Positions 1-7,374 of a DNA stretch of 9,591 nt are shown piece by piece. Made by a program: the position numbers and the translations under genes. How positions within the stretch are numbered: position 1 is the stretch's first letter; every line of letters begins with the position of its first letter. This DNA is from Pontiella sp. (GTDB taxonomy: Bacteria; Verrucomicrobiota; Kiritimatiellia; Kiritimatiellales; Pontiellaceae), in contig JAOZKS010000085.1 in the NCBI GenBank assembly GCA_029935255.1, positions 1 to 9,591 on the forward strand, given 5' to 3'. The notes under the pieces were generated by a model. It was not told the origin of the DNA. It made no database searches and saw only the letters and a list, made by a program, of their open reading frames with translations.

Positions 1-627
1 CCCTTCGCACTTCGGACAAACACCTTCACCGTCACAGGCCATACAAATTTTTTCCAGATGCCCCTCTCCCAAGCAAGTTCCACAGGATTCGAACAGCTGA
101 TCTGGACCTATCTCCTTCATTTCATATCCCTTCTCATCGAGAAGGAGAAAGTAGCGTTGCGCGGCATTGCGCTCATTTTCCAACAAGCTTTGCAGTAGGC
201 CTAGAGACAGAACTTTCTTATCAACTTCCTCGGAAAGAACCTTGCCCAATAGCATATCGAACGCATCGCTGTTGAGATCGGGGACCTTCTCCAGAAGAGT
301 GGATACGTGATATTTATCGTTCAGCACCTCCATCTTGGCCTCTGAACCTGCGGAGCCCCCCCCCTCTTCCGGATCACCGAAATAGGCCGCCTTCCAGTCG
401 TCCGGCAACAGCTTGAAATTGAGGAAATAGCTACCCCCGTCATGCATGATCATCAGGCCTTGCGAATTGCTCCGCCACACATAGGCATTTTTCAATACAC
501 TGCCATCCGGAAGCGTGAACTCCGCCACAGGTGTCTCTGTCAATACCACAACCTCGGCATCAGCTACCCACGGATAAATCGCCAGTATCAGCCCCACGAT
601 TCCAAGTTTAATAAGACGTAGCATCAT
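1..627 (-). CDS. Secreted hypothetical protein with DnaJ-like CxxCxGxG zinc repeats (C-terminus beyond the window)
   Basis: The reading frame is open from an ATG at 627 to the window edge (209 codons seen, no stop), so the C-terminus is missing. GGAG lies 5 bases before ATG 627 and 8 before a second ATG at 624, so either could be the start. Residues 1-24 form a signal peptide: basic MLRLIK, a hydrophobic run, then VADA before EVVV. Residues 36-85 (FTLPDGSVLKNAYVWR...GLMIMHDGGS...LPDDW) resemble a short N-terminal module that I remember from secreted verrucomicrobial proteins. Residues 182-189 (CGTCLGEG) and 195-202 (CMACDGEG) each match CxxCxGxG, and CPKCEG follows at 204-209. This spacing is that of the zinc-binding centre of DnaJ, but no J domain is visible in this N-terminal part. 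The function is unknown. A zinc-stabilised envelope protein is an inference. An oligo-G run encodes residues 89-91. Confidence 0.85.
   Translation of the reverse strand, partial: MMLRLIKLGIVGLILAIYPWVADAEVVVLTETPVAEFTLPDGSVLKNAYVWRSNSQGLMIMHDGGSYFLNFKLLPDDWKAAYFGDPEEGGGSAGSEAKMEVLNDKYHVSTLLEKVPDLNSDAFDMLLGKVLSEEVDKKVLSLGLLQSLLENERNAAQRYFLLLDEKGYEMKEIGPDQLFESCGTCLGEGHLEKICMACDGEGVCPKCEG
356..364 (-). repeat. G9 homopolymer inside the secreted zinc-repeat gene
   Basis: Nine consecutive C on the plus strand read as GGGGGGGGG on the coding strand. They encode three glycines (residues 89-91) in the linker EEGGGS between the N-terminal module and the helical middle region. The frame is sensible on both sides, with a signal peptide before and zinc repeats after, so the gene is 'on' as sequenced. 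Tracts of this length are prone to slipped-strand mispairing or sequencing error. Phase variation is possible but not shown. Confidence 0.6.
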
Positions 628-721
628 CCCCTCTCCGTTATTGATTGAACAAACAACGCCCAATGTACAAGATATGCCTTTCAAGTCCAATTATGCATTG
701 CGAATTACTCCGTACGAATTC
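628..721. promoter_or_regulatory. Divergent intergenic region between the secreted zinc-repeat gene and topB
   Basis: These 94 bases must hold the promoter of the minus-strand gene and probably that of topB. On the minus strand, TTGGAC (690-685) and TACATT (667-662), separated by 17 bases, form a weak candidate sigma-70 promoter about 35 bases before ATG 627. No convincing plus-strand pair was found. The topB frame is open through this region from a TTG at 641, so the exact limit depends on the topB start. Confidence 0.3.
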
Positions 722-2836
722 ATGAAAGTGGTCATCACAGAAAAACCTTCGGTTGCACGCGACATCGCCGCCGTGCTGAAAATTACCGGCAAGAAAAAAG
801 GCTACATCGAGGGGCGCGGTTGCGCCATTACCTGGGCTTTCGGCCATCTGGTCACCCTGCTTGAACCCGGGGAATACGACCCCGCCCTTAAAAGATGGTC
901 GCTCGACTCACTTCCATTTATCCCGAATGAATTCAAACTTAAACTGATCGAAAACCCTGGGGTGGCCGAACAATTCGAAACCATCAAGACCCTTTGCCAG
1001 GCGGCCGATGAAATTGTATGCGCCACCGATGCCGGCCGTGAGGGTGAATTGATTTTCCGCTACATCCTTGCGCTCAGCGAATGCGAGGATAAACCGATCC
1101 GCCGCCTCTGGCTCAGTTCGCTCACTGCGGATGCCATCAAGGAGGCCTTCAAGGATTTGAAGGATGGGCACGACTACGACCCCCTCTATGCCGCCGCACG
1201 ATGCCGTTCCGAATCCGACTGGATTGTCGGCCTCAATGCCACACGTTTTTTCACCGTCCGCCATGGCCGCCTCGCTTCCGGCGACGACCGCGTTCTTTGG
1301 AGCATCGGCCGCGTCCAGACGCCTGTACTGGCCATGATTGTCCAGCGCGACGACGAAATTATGAAGTTCCGCCCCAACGCCTTTTGGGAACTGACGACCC
1401 AATACCGCTCCACCGTTTTTAAGTACACCGGCGACCGCTTTGAAAAACAGGAAAAGGCGCAGGCGTTATTGGATAAAATTATCGGCCAGCCCTTCACCGT
1501 CACGGCCGTTGCCGGAAAGCAAAAGAAAGAACAGCCGCCTCAACTGTTCGACCTCACTACCCTCCAGCGCGAGATCAACAAAAGCCACGGCCTCTCCGCC
1601 GCCGATACGCTCGCCGCCACACAGAATCTTTATGAATCGAAGCTCGTCACCTATCCGCGAACCGACTCCCGCTATCTCAGCGCCGACATGAAACCGCGCA
1701 TCCCTAAAATCCTTGAACAACTCAAGGCCATCCGCGCCGAACAAATCCAACCTCTGGAACGTTCCAAACTGCCTTTCACCAAACGCATCGTCGATGACAA
1801 GAAAGTGACCGACCACCATGCCATCATTCCAACCGGAATGATTCCTCGCTCAATCGGCCCCCACGAACAGATGGTCTACGATGCCATCACCACCCAGTTT
1901 ATCGCCGCCTTTTATCCCGGCTGTATCAAGAAAATCACCACGGTCAACGGCGAAAGTTCCGATGTTAAATTTCAGGCCAAGGGCACTGAAATCGTAGAAG
2001 CGGGCTGGACCGTGCTCTTCCCTAAAAAGAAGAAAAAGAAAAAGGATCCAGAGGCCGGCACCGATGACGACCAAACCCTTCCATCCTTTGAGAAGGGAGA
2101 AAGCGGAACCCACGAACCCTTGACTCGTGAAGGCAAAACCAAGCCCCCGAAATATTTCAACGAAAACACGTTGCTCGGCGCAATGGAATCTGCGGGGAAA
2201 CTCGTGGATGACGACACCGTGCGCGAAGCCCTGAAGGAGCGCGGCATCGGTACGCCAGCCACCCGCGCGGCCATCATCGAAACCCTGCTGCGCCGCAACT
2301 ATATCCAGCGCAAAAAAAAGCAGATCCGCGCCACCGACATGGGGCGTTGCCTGATTGCGCTCATTCACGACCCCTTGTTGAAGTCCCCCGAAATGACGGG
2401 CGAGTGGGAGGAACAGCTCAAGAAGATCGAACGTTCCGAGGCCGATGCATCCGTTTTCATGGAAGGCATCCATTCCTATACGCGCGGACTGATCGAAAAC
2501 AGCACCTCGGCCAAGCTGGATACGGATCGCCTGGGCGATTGCCCCCTGTGCGGAAAAAAGGTGATCAAGGGAAAAACCGCCTACGGTTGTTCCGGATGGA
2601 AAGAGGGTTGTTCATTCGTTTTGAAGGGCGAACACAAAGGGTTAAAGCTCACGCCGAATCAGGTGCAGGTGCTTTTACAAATGCGCGTCTTGCCCTACCC
2701 CGTACACATAGAAGAGCAGCTCCGCCTTTTGCTCCTGAGCACGCAAGGCGACCTGATGGATATCGACCTCCCCTCCGCCGACCGACAGAAGAGTGAGAAA
2801 GATGCGAGTTCAACACAACGGAGAAAAGGCCGCTAA
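722..2836 (+). CDS. topB: DNA topoisomerase III (type IA)
   Basis: This enzyme cuts one DNA strand through a 5'-phosphotyrosine and passes another strand through, decatenating DNA and resolving recombination intermediates. The 704 residues fit the family. The Toprim domain starts with MKVVITEKPSVARDIA and carries TDAGREGE (D103, E107, E109), the Mg2+-binding acidic motif. RLWLSS and GRVQTPVL follow. The catalytic tyrosine is Y311 in TYPRTDSRYL. GIGTPATRA is at 508-516. A C4 zinc ribbon (C607, C610, C623, C630) lies near the end. K435-K441 are seven lysines, followed by an acidic linker. I chose ATG 722 because the family begins with this motif. The frame also opens at TTG 641 and ATG 674, but those 27 extra residues look non-homologous. 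No Shine-Dalgarno precedes any candidate, unlike the other genes here. Reverse gyrase and topoisomerase I are less likely given the DAGREGE and YPRTDSRYL forms. Confidence 0.96.
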   Translation: MKVVITEKPSVARDIAAVLKITGKKKGYIEGRGCAITWAFGHLVTLLEPGEYDPALKRWSLDSLPFIPNEFKLKLIENPGVAEQFETIKTLCQAADEIVCATDAGREGELIFRYILALSECEDKPIRRLWLSSLTADAIKEAFKDLKDGHDYDPLYAAARCRSESDWIVGLNATRFFTVRHGRLASGDDRVLWSIGRVQTPVLAMIVQRDDEIMKFRPNAFWELTTQYRSTVFKYTGDRFEKQEKAQALLDKIIGQPFTVTAVAGKQKKEQPPQLFDLTTLQREINKSHGLSAADTLAATQNLYESKLVTYPRTDSRYLSADMKPRIPKILEQLKAIRAEQIQPLERSKLPFTKRIVDDKKVTDHHAIIPTGMIPRSIGPHEQMVYDAITTQFIAAFYPGCIKKITTVNGESSDVKFQAKGTEIVEAGWTVLFPKKKKKKKDPEAGTDDDQTLPSFEKGESGTHEPLTREGKTKPPKYFNENTLLGAMESAGKLVDDDTVREALKERGIGTPATRAAIIETLLRRNYIQRKKKQIRATDMGRCLIALIHDPLLKSPEMTGEWEEQLKKIERSEADASVFMEGIHSYTRGLIENSTSAKLDTDRLGDCPLCGKKVIKGKTAYGCSGWKEGCSFVLKGEHKGLKLTPNQVQVLLQMRVLPYPVHIEEQLRLLLLSTQGDLMDIDLPSADRQKSEKDASSTQRRKGR

Positions 2837-2849
2837 TATAAAAAGTGCC

Positions 2850-2906
2850 GAAATCGGGTATTTTATTCTCCCTGATTTCCTGTATGTTTTTCGGGAAATC
2901 AAGGAG
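2850..2906 (+). promoter_or_regulatory. Overlapping alternative hairpins at the ribosome binding site of the next gene
   Basis: Three short segments compete. GAAATCGGG (2850-2858) can pair with CCTGATTTC (2871-2879) as nine base pairs including one G-U, with a 12-base loop. TGATTTCC (2873-2880) can instead pair perfectly with GGAAATCA (2894-2901), plus two more pairs across a bulged A2902 that reach G2904. The last segment runs into the Shine-Dalgarno AAGGAG (2901-2906), which lies 7 bases before ATG 2914. The two stems share their middle arm and cannot form together. One exposes the ribosome site and the other partly hides it. No uridine tract follows the first stem directly, so it is a poor intrinsic terminator for topB. 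Regulation is an inference. Confidence 0.4.
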
Positions 2907-2913
2907 CAAGGGA

Positions 2914-3696
2914 ATGAAGGTGAAGGGTTTAAATTTGGTTGTGCTGTGTTTTTTGGCGGGGTTGCATTCGGCAGGCCTCGCGGAACACGTTAAATATGAT
3001 TTTAATACTTTCACGACGGGTTCCATCGCGGGCCAGCGGGGATGGAAAGTATCCCCTAACATAAAAAACTCTTCGGTTTTTTCGGTTTTTGACGAGCTTG
3101 GCGCAACGGAGGCGGCAGGCGACAAAGCATTGGTTATTCAGGTATCCGACCGGTCGCTCCACTTGGCCGGGGCCGATGGGTTGCGCTGGTTGCCGGGCAC
3201 AACCTGGACGTTGGACTTTGATTTCAGAGTGGGGATTACTTCGGAGGAACCCGTTGCGAACAAACAAGTGCTAACGGTTTTTCTGGGAAACTCCTATCTC
3301 GCCTCCAAAAGCCGATGGACGGTTCAACTGGAAGTCGAACCCGAAGGAACCTGGAAACTAATTGGAGCCCTTCCGGGCAAGCGGTCCGTGGAAGGGATCG
3401 AGGCGCCCGCCATCATCGAGCGCCCGCAGGGGGATGCCATCTCCATATCCGACTGGCTCCATTTTACCTTGGTCACAAAAAAACTCGAAAAGCCCGATTC
3501 GTTCGAGTCGTTTGTGGAAATTAAGAATAGTTCCCAAAAAATCATTGTGTCCGAACACTTTAAGGATGCCCCCGTCGTGGATGCGCGAACGAAAGCGATG
3601 TGGAATCTTAGCCGTCTATATTTCGGATTCGAAGGCACCCCTCGCCACCTTGGGTTGGCTTGTATCGATAATATTGAAATCTCTACAACGAAGTAG
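2914..3696 (+). CDS. Secreted protein, probably concanavalin A-like (LamG-type) beta-sandwich
   Basis: The protein has 260 residues. ATG 2914 is chosen because AAGGAG lies 7 bases upstream and because it begins a clear signal peptide: MKVKGLNLVVLCFLAGLHSAGLA, probably cut before EHVKYDF. The frame stays open upstream to a GTG at 2845, but that start has no ribosome site. The mature part opens with YDFNTFTTGSIAGQRGW and ends with LACIDNIEIS. Between them alternating strands such as WTLDFDFRVGI, SRWTVQLEVEP and WLHFTLVTKK suggest a jelly-roll fold. The opening 'YDF...G...GQ.GW' and closing 'IDNI.I' are typical of lectin or glucanase-like secreted proteins in PVC bacteria, as far as I recall. 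No catalytic residues are evident, so binding of a carbohydrate is a guess. It lies 77 bases after topB, same strand, and converges with the PPC gene. Confidence 0.82.
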   Translation: MKVKGLNLVVLCFLAGLHSAGLAEHVKYDFNTFTTGSIAGQRGWKVSPNIKNSSVFSVFDELGATEAAGDKALVIQVSDRSLHLAGADGLRWLPGTTWTLDFDFRVGITSEEPVANKQVLTVFLGNSYLASKSRWTVQLEVEPEGTWKLIGALPGKRSVEGIEAPAIIERPQGDAISISDWLHFTLVTKKLEKPDSFESFVEIKNSSQKIIVSEHFKDAPVVDARTKAMWNLSRLYFGFEGTPRHLGLACIDNIEISTTK

Positions 3697-3732
3697 GCTT
3701 CCCCGGCCGTTCTTCAGAAGCACTGGCCCCAT

Positions 3733-6021
3733 CTATTTTTTGGATTTGGTGATTTTGATGGGGATGGCGGGAGCGGGATAGAGGGTTATCTCTTTTCCTT
3801 TCCGAACCTCCGCCGAAACCACGAGACTGGTTTTGAAGCCAAGCTTGAGCGGCTCCTCGGCCTTCAGAATGATCATTCCGCTTGCCATGCCTTTCTCGTA
3901 TTTCGGTTTTCCGTCGGCCGTTTTATCTTTGCCTTTTTTTCGCCCAATCCAGCTTTTGACGACCGTGAGGCCTTCGGGCGGGTGGTCTAGTTTGAGCTTT
4001 GCTCCGGTGATTCCTTTCCGGAACCGACCCGTTACAGTAAGTTTCACTTCTTCTCCAAGGGGAAGTTCTATGACACCCGACTTGGGAATCCGCACCTCGA
4101 ATGTGAGCGGTGTCGGTTCGGATACCGGAGCAAGCACCAGTTCCTGGGCAGGGACCAGGTGGCGATAGAGGAAGGCCTGCATCGTGTCGTCGACCGGGAT
4201 GGCGGGACGGGTAACGGGGCGGCCATCAATAATCGCCAAACCCGTGATTTCGGGACTGACGGCCTTTTTGGAGATCTCTTTCGGGGCGGTGATGGTGAAT
4301 CGGATGGTATCGGTTCCGGGTGGAATGATGGCTTTGCTCATTTCGAACCCGGAGGGTAGGTTTTTGACTTGGAGTTTGATCCGTTCATTGAAGCCGTCCA
4401 TGCGGAGTGCACGGACGCTGAAAGCGGCTGTTCCTCCCGGCGCAATGTGCAGACCGGAGGGTTCCATGCGTAATTTGAAATCGGGGTTGGAAGGACTGAT
4501 GCGCAGACGGTAGCCATAGTCGTGCCCGCCTTTGGCCTGCGTGTCGCCAATCTGCACATAGTAGGTTCCTGTGCCGGGAAGTTCGTGCAGCATGTACGAG
4601 TCGGCGTGGTGCGTGACCAAGCCGGAACCGAGAAAGAGATGCCCGGAACTATCCACATAGTCGTCGATGCGCACTGGTTTTTCGAGCTCCGGCCCGGTGA
4701 GGGTGATGACGGAGTCGAGTGGAGAATTGAGCCGACGTGCAATGACCTCCACCGAAAGCGAATCGCCCTTCTTCCCATGGAATCCGAACACATCGACATC
4801 GCCCACCTGCTGGATGCGGCCATTGATGATGAGCGGCTTCCGGACGGGCTGCGCCTCTTCCGCGGAGTTGTTGGGTTCAACCTCGAGGATTTCCTTCATT
4901 TCACCGATGGCGAAGGGCATCGAGTTGGAACGATAGCCCGATTTCCTGACGGAGATGTGGCGCACTTCGTACCCGTTGTTCGGTAGCTTTCCGGTGAGCC
5001 GGGTTTTAGGCAGATTTTTTCCACTCAATGCAATATCGACGGCCTTGCCCTGCTCGGCACCCAGTGGAAAGATACTGGTGACGAAAGGGAGCTCGCCAAT
5101 GGCGATACGATAGACAAAGTCCTCGCGACCGCGGTAAATGGCATCCTTGATGGAGAGCGTGTAGGTTCCCGCTGCCGGGACATCGAAGAAGAGAACAGGA
5201 TCGGGATTGAACTTGTAGTCATCCTGATAGGCCACCTCGTTGCCCTCCTCGTCGTAGAGCGCGACGATCGCCTGGAACCAACCGGGAACGGCATCGGCGA
5301 GATAGGGAATGATTTTCCGGGCCCCCACATCCACCACGATGGATTGCCCTTTGAGTGCCTTGAACCGAAAATGGTCGATGTCGCCGGGGCGGACTTGGCC
5401 ATTGATCATAGCCGGAACGGGCACCTCCTGAAGGTTCGGATTCATGTGGTCGTCATTGGGCTCGATTTCCCGCACTTCGGAAAGTGTGCCCACTTGGAAA
5501 TAGATGGGGTTGGATAGCCCGCCGGGGGTGTAGACGCGCAGTTCATGTTCGCCGGGCGGTGCGTTCTTTGCGATGGTTACATCAACGCGCAAACGGTCTT
5601 CGATCTGAGGATTGAACTGTTCCTTTGCCTCCAGCTTATAGCCCCCTTTCTTATTCCCCTTTTTTTCGGGAAGCTCGGCAATAGCTAATAATTTTTCGGC
5701 CTGGGTGATTCGCTTTTGGAGTTTTTCCAGCTCCGCACCCTCCTTGCCCTCCATCATGGCTTCGTTGTTTTTTATGTTTTTCTGCAGCTGCCGATAGCGT
5801 TTGGGTTCGTACTTTCGGGTAAACTTGACGATGTTGACGGAGACCCCTTCGCCAGTCACAAACACATTGGTGGAACCTTGCAGATGCTGGCCACCGATCA
5901 TTACCCGGAAGGTGGTTCCTTGCTGTCCGCCCGCCGGGAAGGCATAGCCAATGTGCGGGGGTGCCGCATGCGCCGTTCCTGCCAGAAGTAAACCGGCGGC
6001 GAGCTTCAGTATGATTTTCAT
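3733..6021 (-). CDS. Secreted PPC-domain protein (two pre-peptidase C-terminal-like domains with TIG-like modules)
   Basis: This is a 762-residue exported protein with signal peptide MKIILKLAAGLLLAGTAHA. Residues 21-65 (IGYAFPAGGQQGTTFRV...) start a TIG/Ig-like module. A basic, probably coiled-coil insertion at about 66-130 interrupts it, and it closes near NPIYFQVG (171-178). The first PPC-like domain spans about 185-307, with EIEPNDD, GDIDHFRF and AAGTYTLSIKD. A second TIG-like module follows (PFVTSIFPLGAEQG). The second PPC-like domain spans about 380-507, with EVEPNNS, GDVDVFGF and GTGTYYVQIGD. The remaining 250 residues look like Ig-type strands. I saw no cysteine and no protease motif. 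ATG 6021 overlaps the stop of the DUF1501 gene (ATGA), implying translational coupling. The frame extends to 6165, but those 48 residues only shadow DUF1501 and precede the signal peptide. The role is probably adhesive or structural, working with its two operon partners. Confidence 0.9.
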   Translation of the reverse strand: MKIILKLAAGLLLAGTAHAAPPHIGYAFPAGGQQGTTFRVMIGGQHLQGSTNVFVTGEGVSVNIVKFTRKYEPKRYRQLQKNIKNNEAMMEGKEGAELEKLQKRITQAEKLLAIAELPEKKGNKKGGYKLEAKEQFNPQIEDRLRVDVTIAKNAPPGEHELRVYTPGGLSNPIYFQVGTLSEVREIEPNDDHMNPNLQEVPVPAMINGQVRPGDIDHFRFKALKGQSIVVDVGARKIIPYLADAVPGWFQAIVALYDEEGNEVAYQDDYKFNPDPVLFFDVPAAGTYTLSIKDAIYRGREDFVYRIAIGELPFVTSIFPLGAEQGKAVDIALSGKNLPKTRLTGKLPNNGYEVRHISVRKSGYRSNSMPFAIGEMKEILEVEPNNSAEEAQPVRKPLIINGRIQQVGDVDVFGFHGKKGDSLSVEVIARRLNSPLDSVITLTGPELEKPVRIDDYVDSSGHLFLGSGLVTHHADSYMLHELPGTGTYYVQIGDTQAKGGHDYGYRLRISPSNPDFKLRMEPSGLHIAPGGTAAFSVRALRMDGFNERIKLQVKNLPSGFEMSKAIIPPGTDTIRFTITAPKEISKKAVSPEITGLAIIDGRPVTRPAIPVDDTMQAFLYRHLVPAQELVLAPVSEPTPLTFEVRIPKSGVIELPLGEEVKLTVTGRFRKGITGAKLKLDHPPEGLTVVKSWIGRKKGKDKTADGKPKYEKGMASGMIILKAEEPLKLGFKTSLVVSAEVRKGKEITLYPAPAIPIKITKSKK

Positions 6022-7355
6022 GACATGATTTCCCGTAACCGTCCACCAAAGGTCATGCCGTCGGCCTCGGTTGGGCTGACTCGGACATCGAGCCCCTGCG
6101 GATGCGGAAGCTGTGCGGTGGTGTCGATGCCAAGTTGCTCGTACATGCTCCCGATCAGATCCCATGGGTACACCGGTCGGTCAGCCACTTCCATGCCCTT
6201 TTCATTGGATGCACCAATCACCTGTCCGCCTTGGAATCCACCACCAGCCACCACATGGGTAAAACACTTGCCGAAGTGGCTGCGGCCGCCGTTCCATGGG
6301 GCGCTCCACTGAATCTTGGGGCCTCGGCCAAATTCGCCGCCCCACCAGACGATGGTGCTCTCGAGCAGGCCCCGATCGGCGAGGTCTTCGAGCAGCGTGG
6401 AAAACCCACGGTCCAACTCGGTCAGCTTATTGCTCATAATGTCGAAATGTTTCTTGTGGGTATCCCATCCGCCATAGTTGATCGTGACGTATGGAACGCC
6501 CTGTTCCACCAGACGCCGGGCAATCAGACAGGATGCTCCAAAGTCGGAACGGCCGTAGCGTTCGCGTAGGTTGGCATCTTCCGTTTTAACATCGAATACC
6601 TTCCCGGCATCGCCGAGAATAAGTTCGTAAGCCTGCTCCTCACAACGATCCATTTTTGCAAACGAAGAATTGCCGTTCATCTTGCGGCCATAGGTTTCGA
6701 GGTCGTGAAGCAATTGACGCCGCTCCTGTTGCCGAGCCTGCGTGATTCCCTTCTGAACAACCCCCTCTACCGAGAAGACCGAGGCGCTCGGTTTTCCGCC
6801 GGTGGCGAAAGGTTTGTAGCGCAGGCCCATGAAGCCGGATTCGGAAAACCGGCCCTGCGGCTTGGTGAGCACGATGTATGGGGGAAGTAATCCTTTGTAG
6901 CCGGCATCGACCCCCTTGAAACGCGAAACCACCGCACCGGCACAGGGGAAGACATCGCCGGTGCCGGCCAGACGACCGGTCTGGGTTATGTAGGATGCGG
7001 TTTCATGGCCGTTCACACCGTGGGTCATGCTACGGATAATGGAATATTTATCGGCCTGCTTGGCGAGCAAAGGAAGGCGCTGGCAAATTTGTATGCCGTC
7101 CACATTGGTGGCGATCGGTGCGGTGTAGGGACCGCAGTAGTCGGCCCCGGCCTCCGGCTTGGGATCGAAGGTGTCAAGATGCGAGGGGCCGCCCCACATC
7201 CAAATCTGTATAACGGCTTTAGCCTTTCCCGGCTTGACGGCAGAGGCTTGCAACGGCGAGCCGAGAGCAAGGCCGCCGATGCCGGCGGCACTGTAGCGAA
7301 GCATATCGCGCCGGGTTAGATTTCCGAATGCATTTATATAGTCTTGCGTGTTCAT
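6018..7355 (-). CDS. DUF1501 family protein with twin-arginine signal
   Basis: The 445 residues are typical of the family, which has an alkaline phosphatase/sulfatase-like fold and no settled activity. TRRDMLR (14-20), followed by a mild hydrophobic stretch and an alanine-rich site near QASA, is a Tat signal, so the protein is exported folded. Family motifs in order are WMWGGPSHLDTFDPKP (52-67), SMTHGVNGHETASY (109-122), GGWDTH (295-300), WWGGEFGRGP (337-346) and HVVAGGGFQGGQVIGA (367-382). In remembered relatives the segment before the last motif reads GRDH and the one after it GATDE. Here they are GRSH (357-360) and GASNE, so two acidic positions are replaced. ATG 7355 has AAGGAG (7368-7363) 7 bases upstream, inside the 19-base gap after the DUF1553 gene. 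The stop overlaps the next start. Acting on a sulfated or phosphorylated polymer is conceivable but unproven. Confidence 0.95.
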   Translation of the reverse strand: MNTQDYINAFGNLTRRDMLRYSAAGIGGLALGSPLQASAVKPGKAKAVIQIWMWGGPSHLDTFDPKPEAGADYCGPYTAPIATNVDGIQICQRLPLLAKQADKYSIIRSMTHGVNGHETASYITQTGRLAGTGDVFPCAGAVVSRFKGVDAGYKGLLPPYIVLTKPQGRFSESGFMGLRYKPFATGGKPSASVFSVEGVVQKGITQARQQERRQLLHDLETYGRKMNGNSSFAKMDRCEEQAYELILGDAGKVFDVKTEDANLRERYGRSDFGASCLIARRLVEQGVPYVTINYGGWDTHKKHFDIMSNKLTELDRGFSTLLEDLADRGLLESTIVWWGGEFGRGPKIQWSAPWNGGRSHFGKCFTHVVAGGGFQGGQVIGASNEKGMEVADRPVYPWDLIGSMYEQLGIDTTAQLPHPQGLDVRVSPTEADGMTFGGRLREIMS

Positions 7356-7374
7356 GGCCGATCTCCTTCAACTT

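Noticed and set aside
66..130. Possible mobile element or CRISPR signal anywhere in the window (representative scan note)
   Set aside because: No regularly spaced direct repeats, terminal inverted repeats with a transposase, or att-like duplications were seen on reading the whole window.
908..1402. Minus-strand frames opposite topB (908-1402, 1850-2473)
   Set aside because: They mirror the codon structure of a complete, well-supported topoisomerase gene and show no family features.
2021..2045. Lysine-codon stretch in topB as a slippage site
   Set aside because: The A-runs are broken by G and no longer than five. A charged linker at this place is common in bacterial topoisomerase III.
2845..2913. 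GTG start giving 23 extra residues to the secreted beta-sandwich protein
   Set aside because: It has no ribosome site, whereas ATG 2914 has AAGGAG at ideal spacing and begins a signal peptide.
3697..3745. Possible bidirectional terminator between the two convergent genes
   Set aside because: GGCC repeats and GCTTC/GAAGC arms are short and interrupted. The six-T run at 3735-3740 is too far from any stable stem, and no T-run exists on the minus side.
4159..4986. Plus-strand open frames opposite the PPC gene (for example 4522-4986)
   Set aside because: They are antisense shadows of a gene with strong domain evidence, and have no ribosome sites or recognisable motifs.
6022..6165. N-terminal extension of 48 residues on the PPC-domain protein
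   Set aside because: It lies wholly inside the DUF1501 gene in another frame, is rich in H, R and W, and precedes an intact signal peptide that starts at the ATGA overlap.
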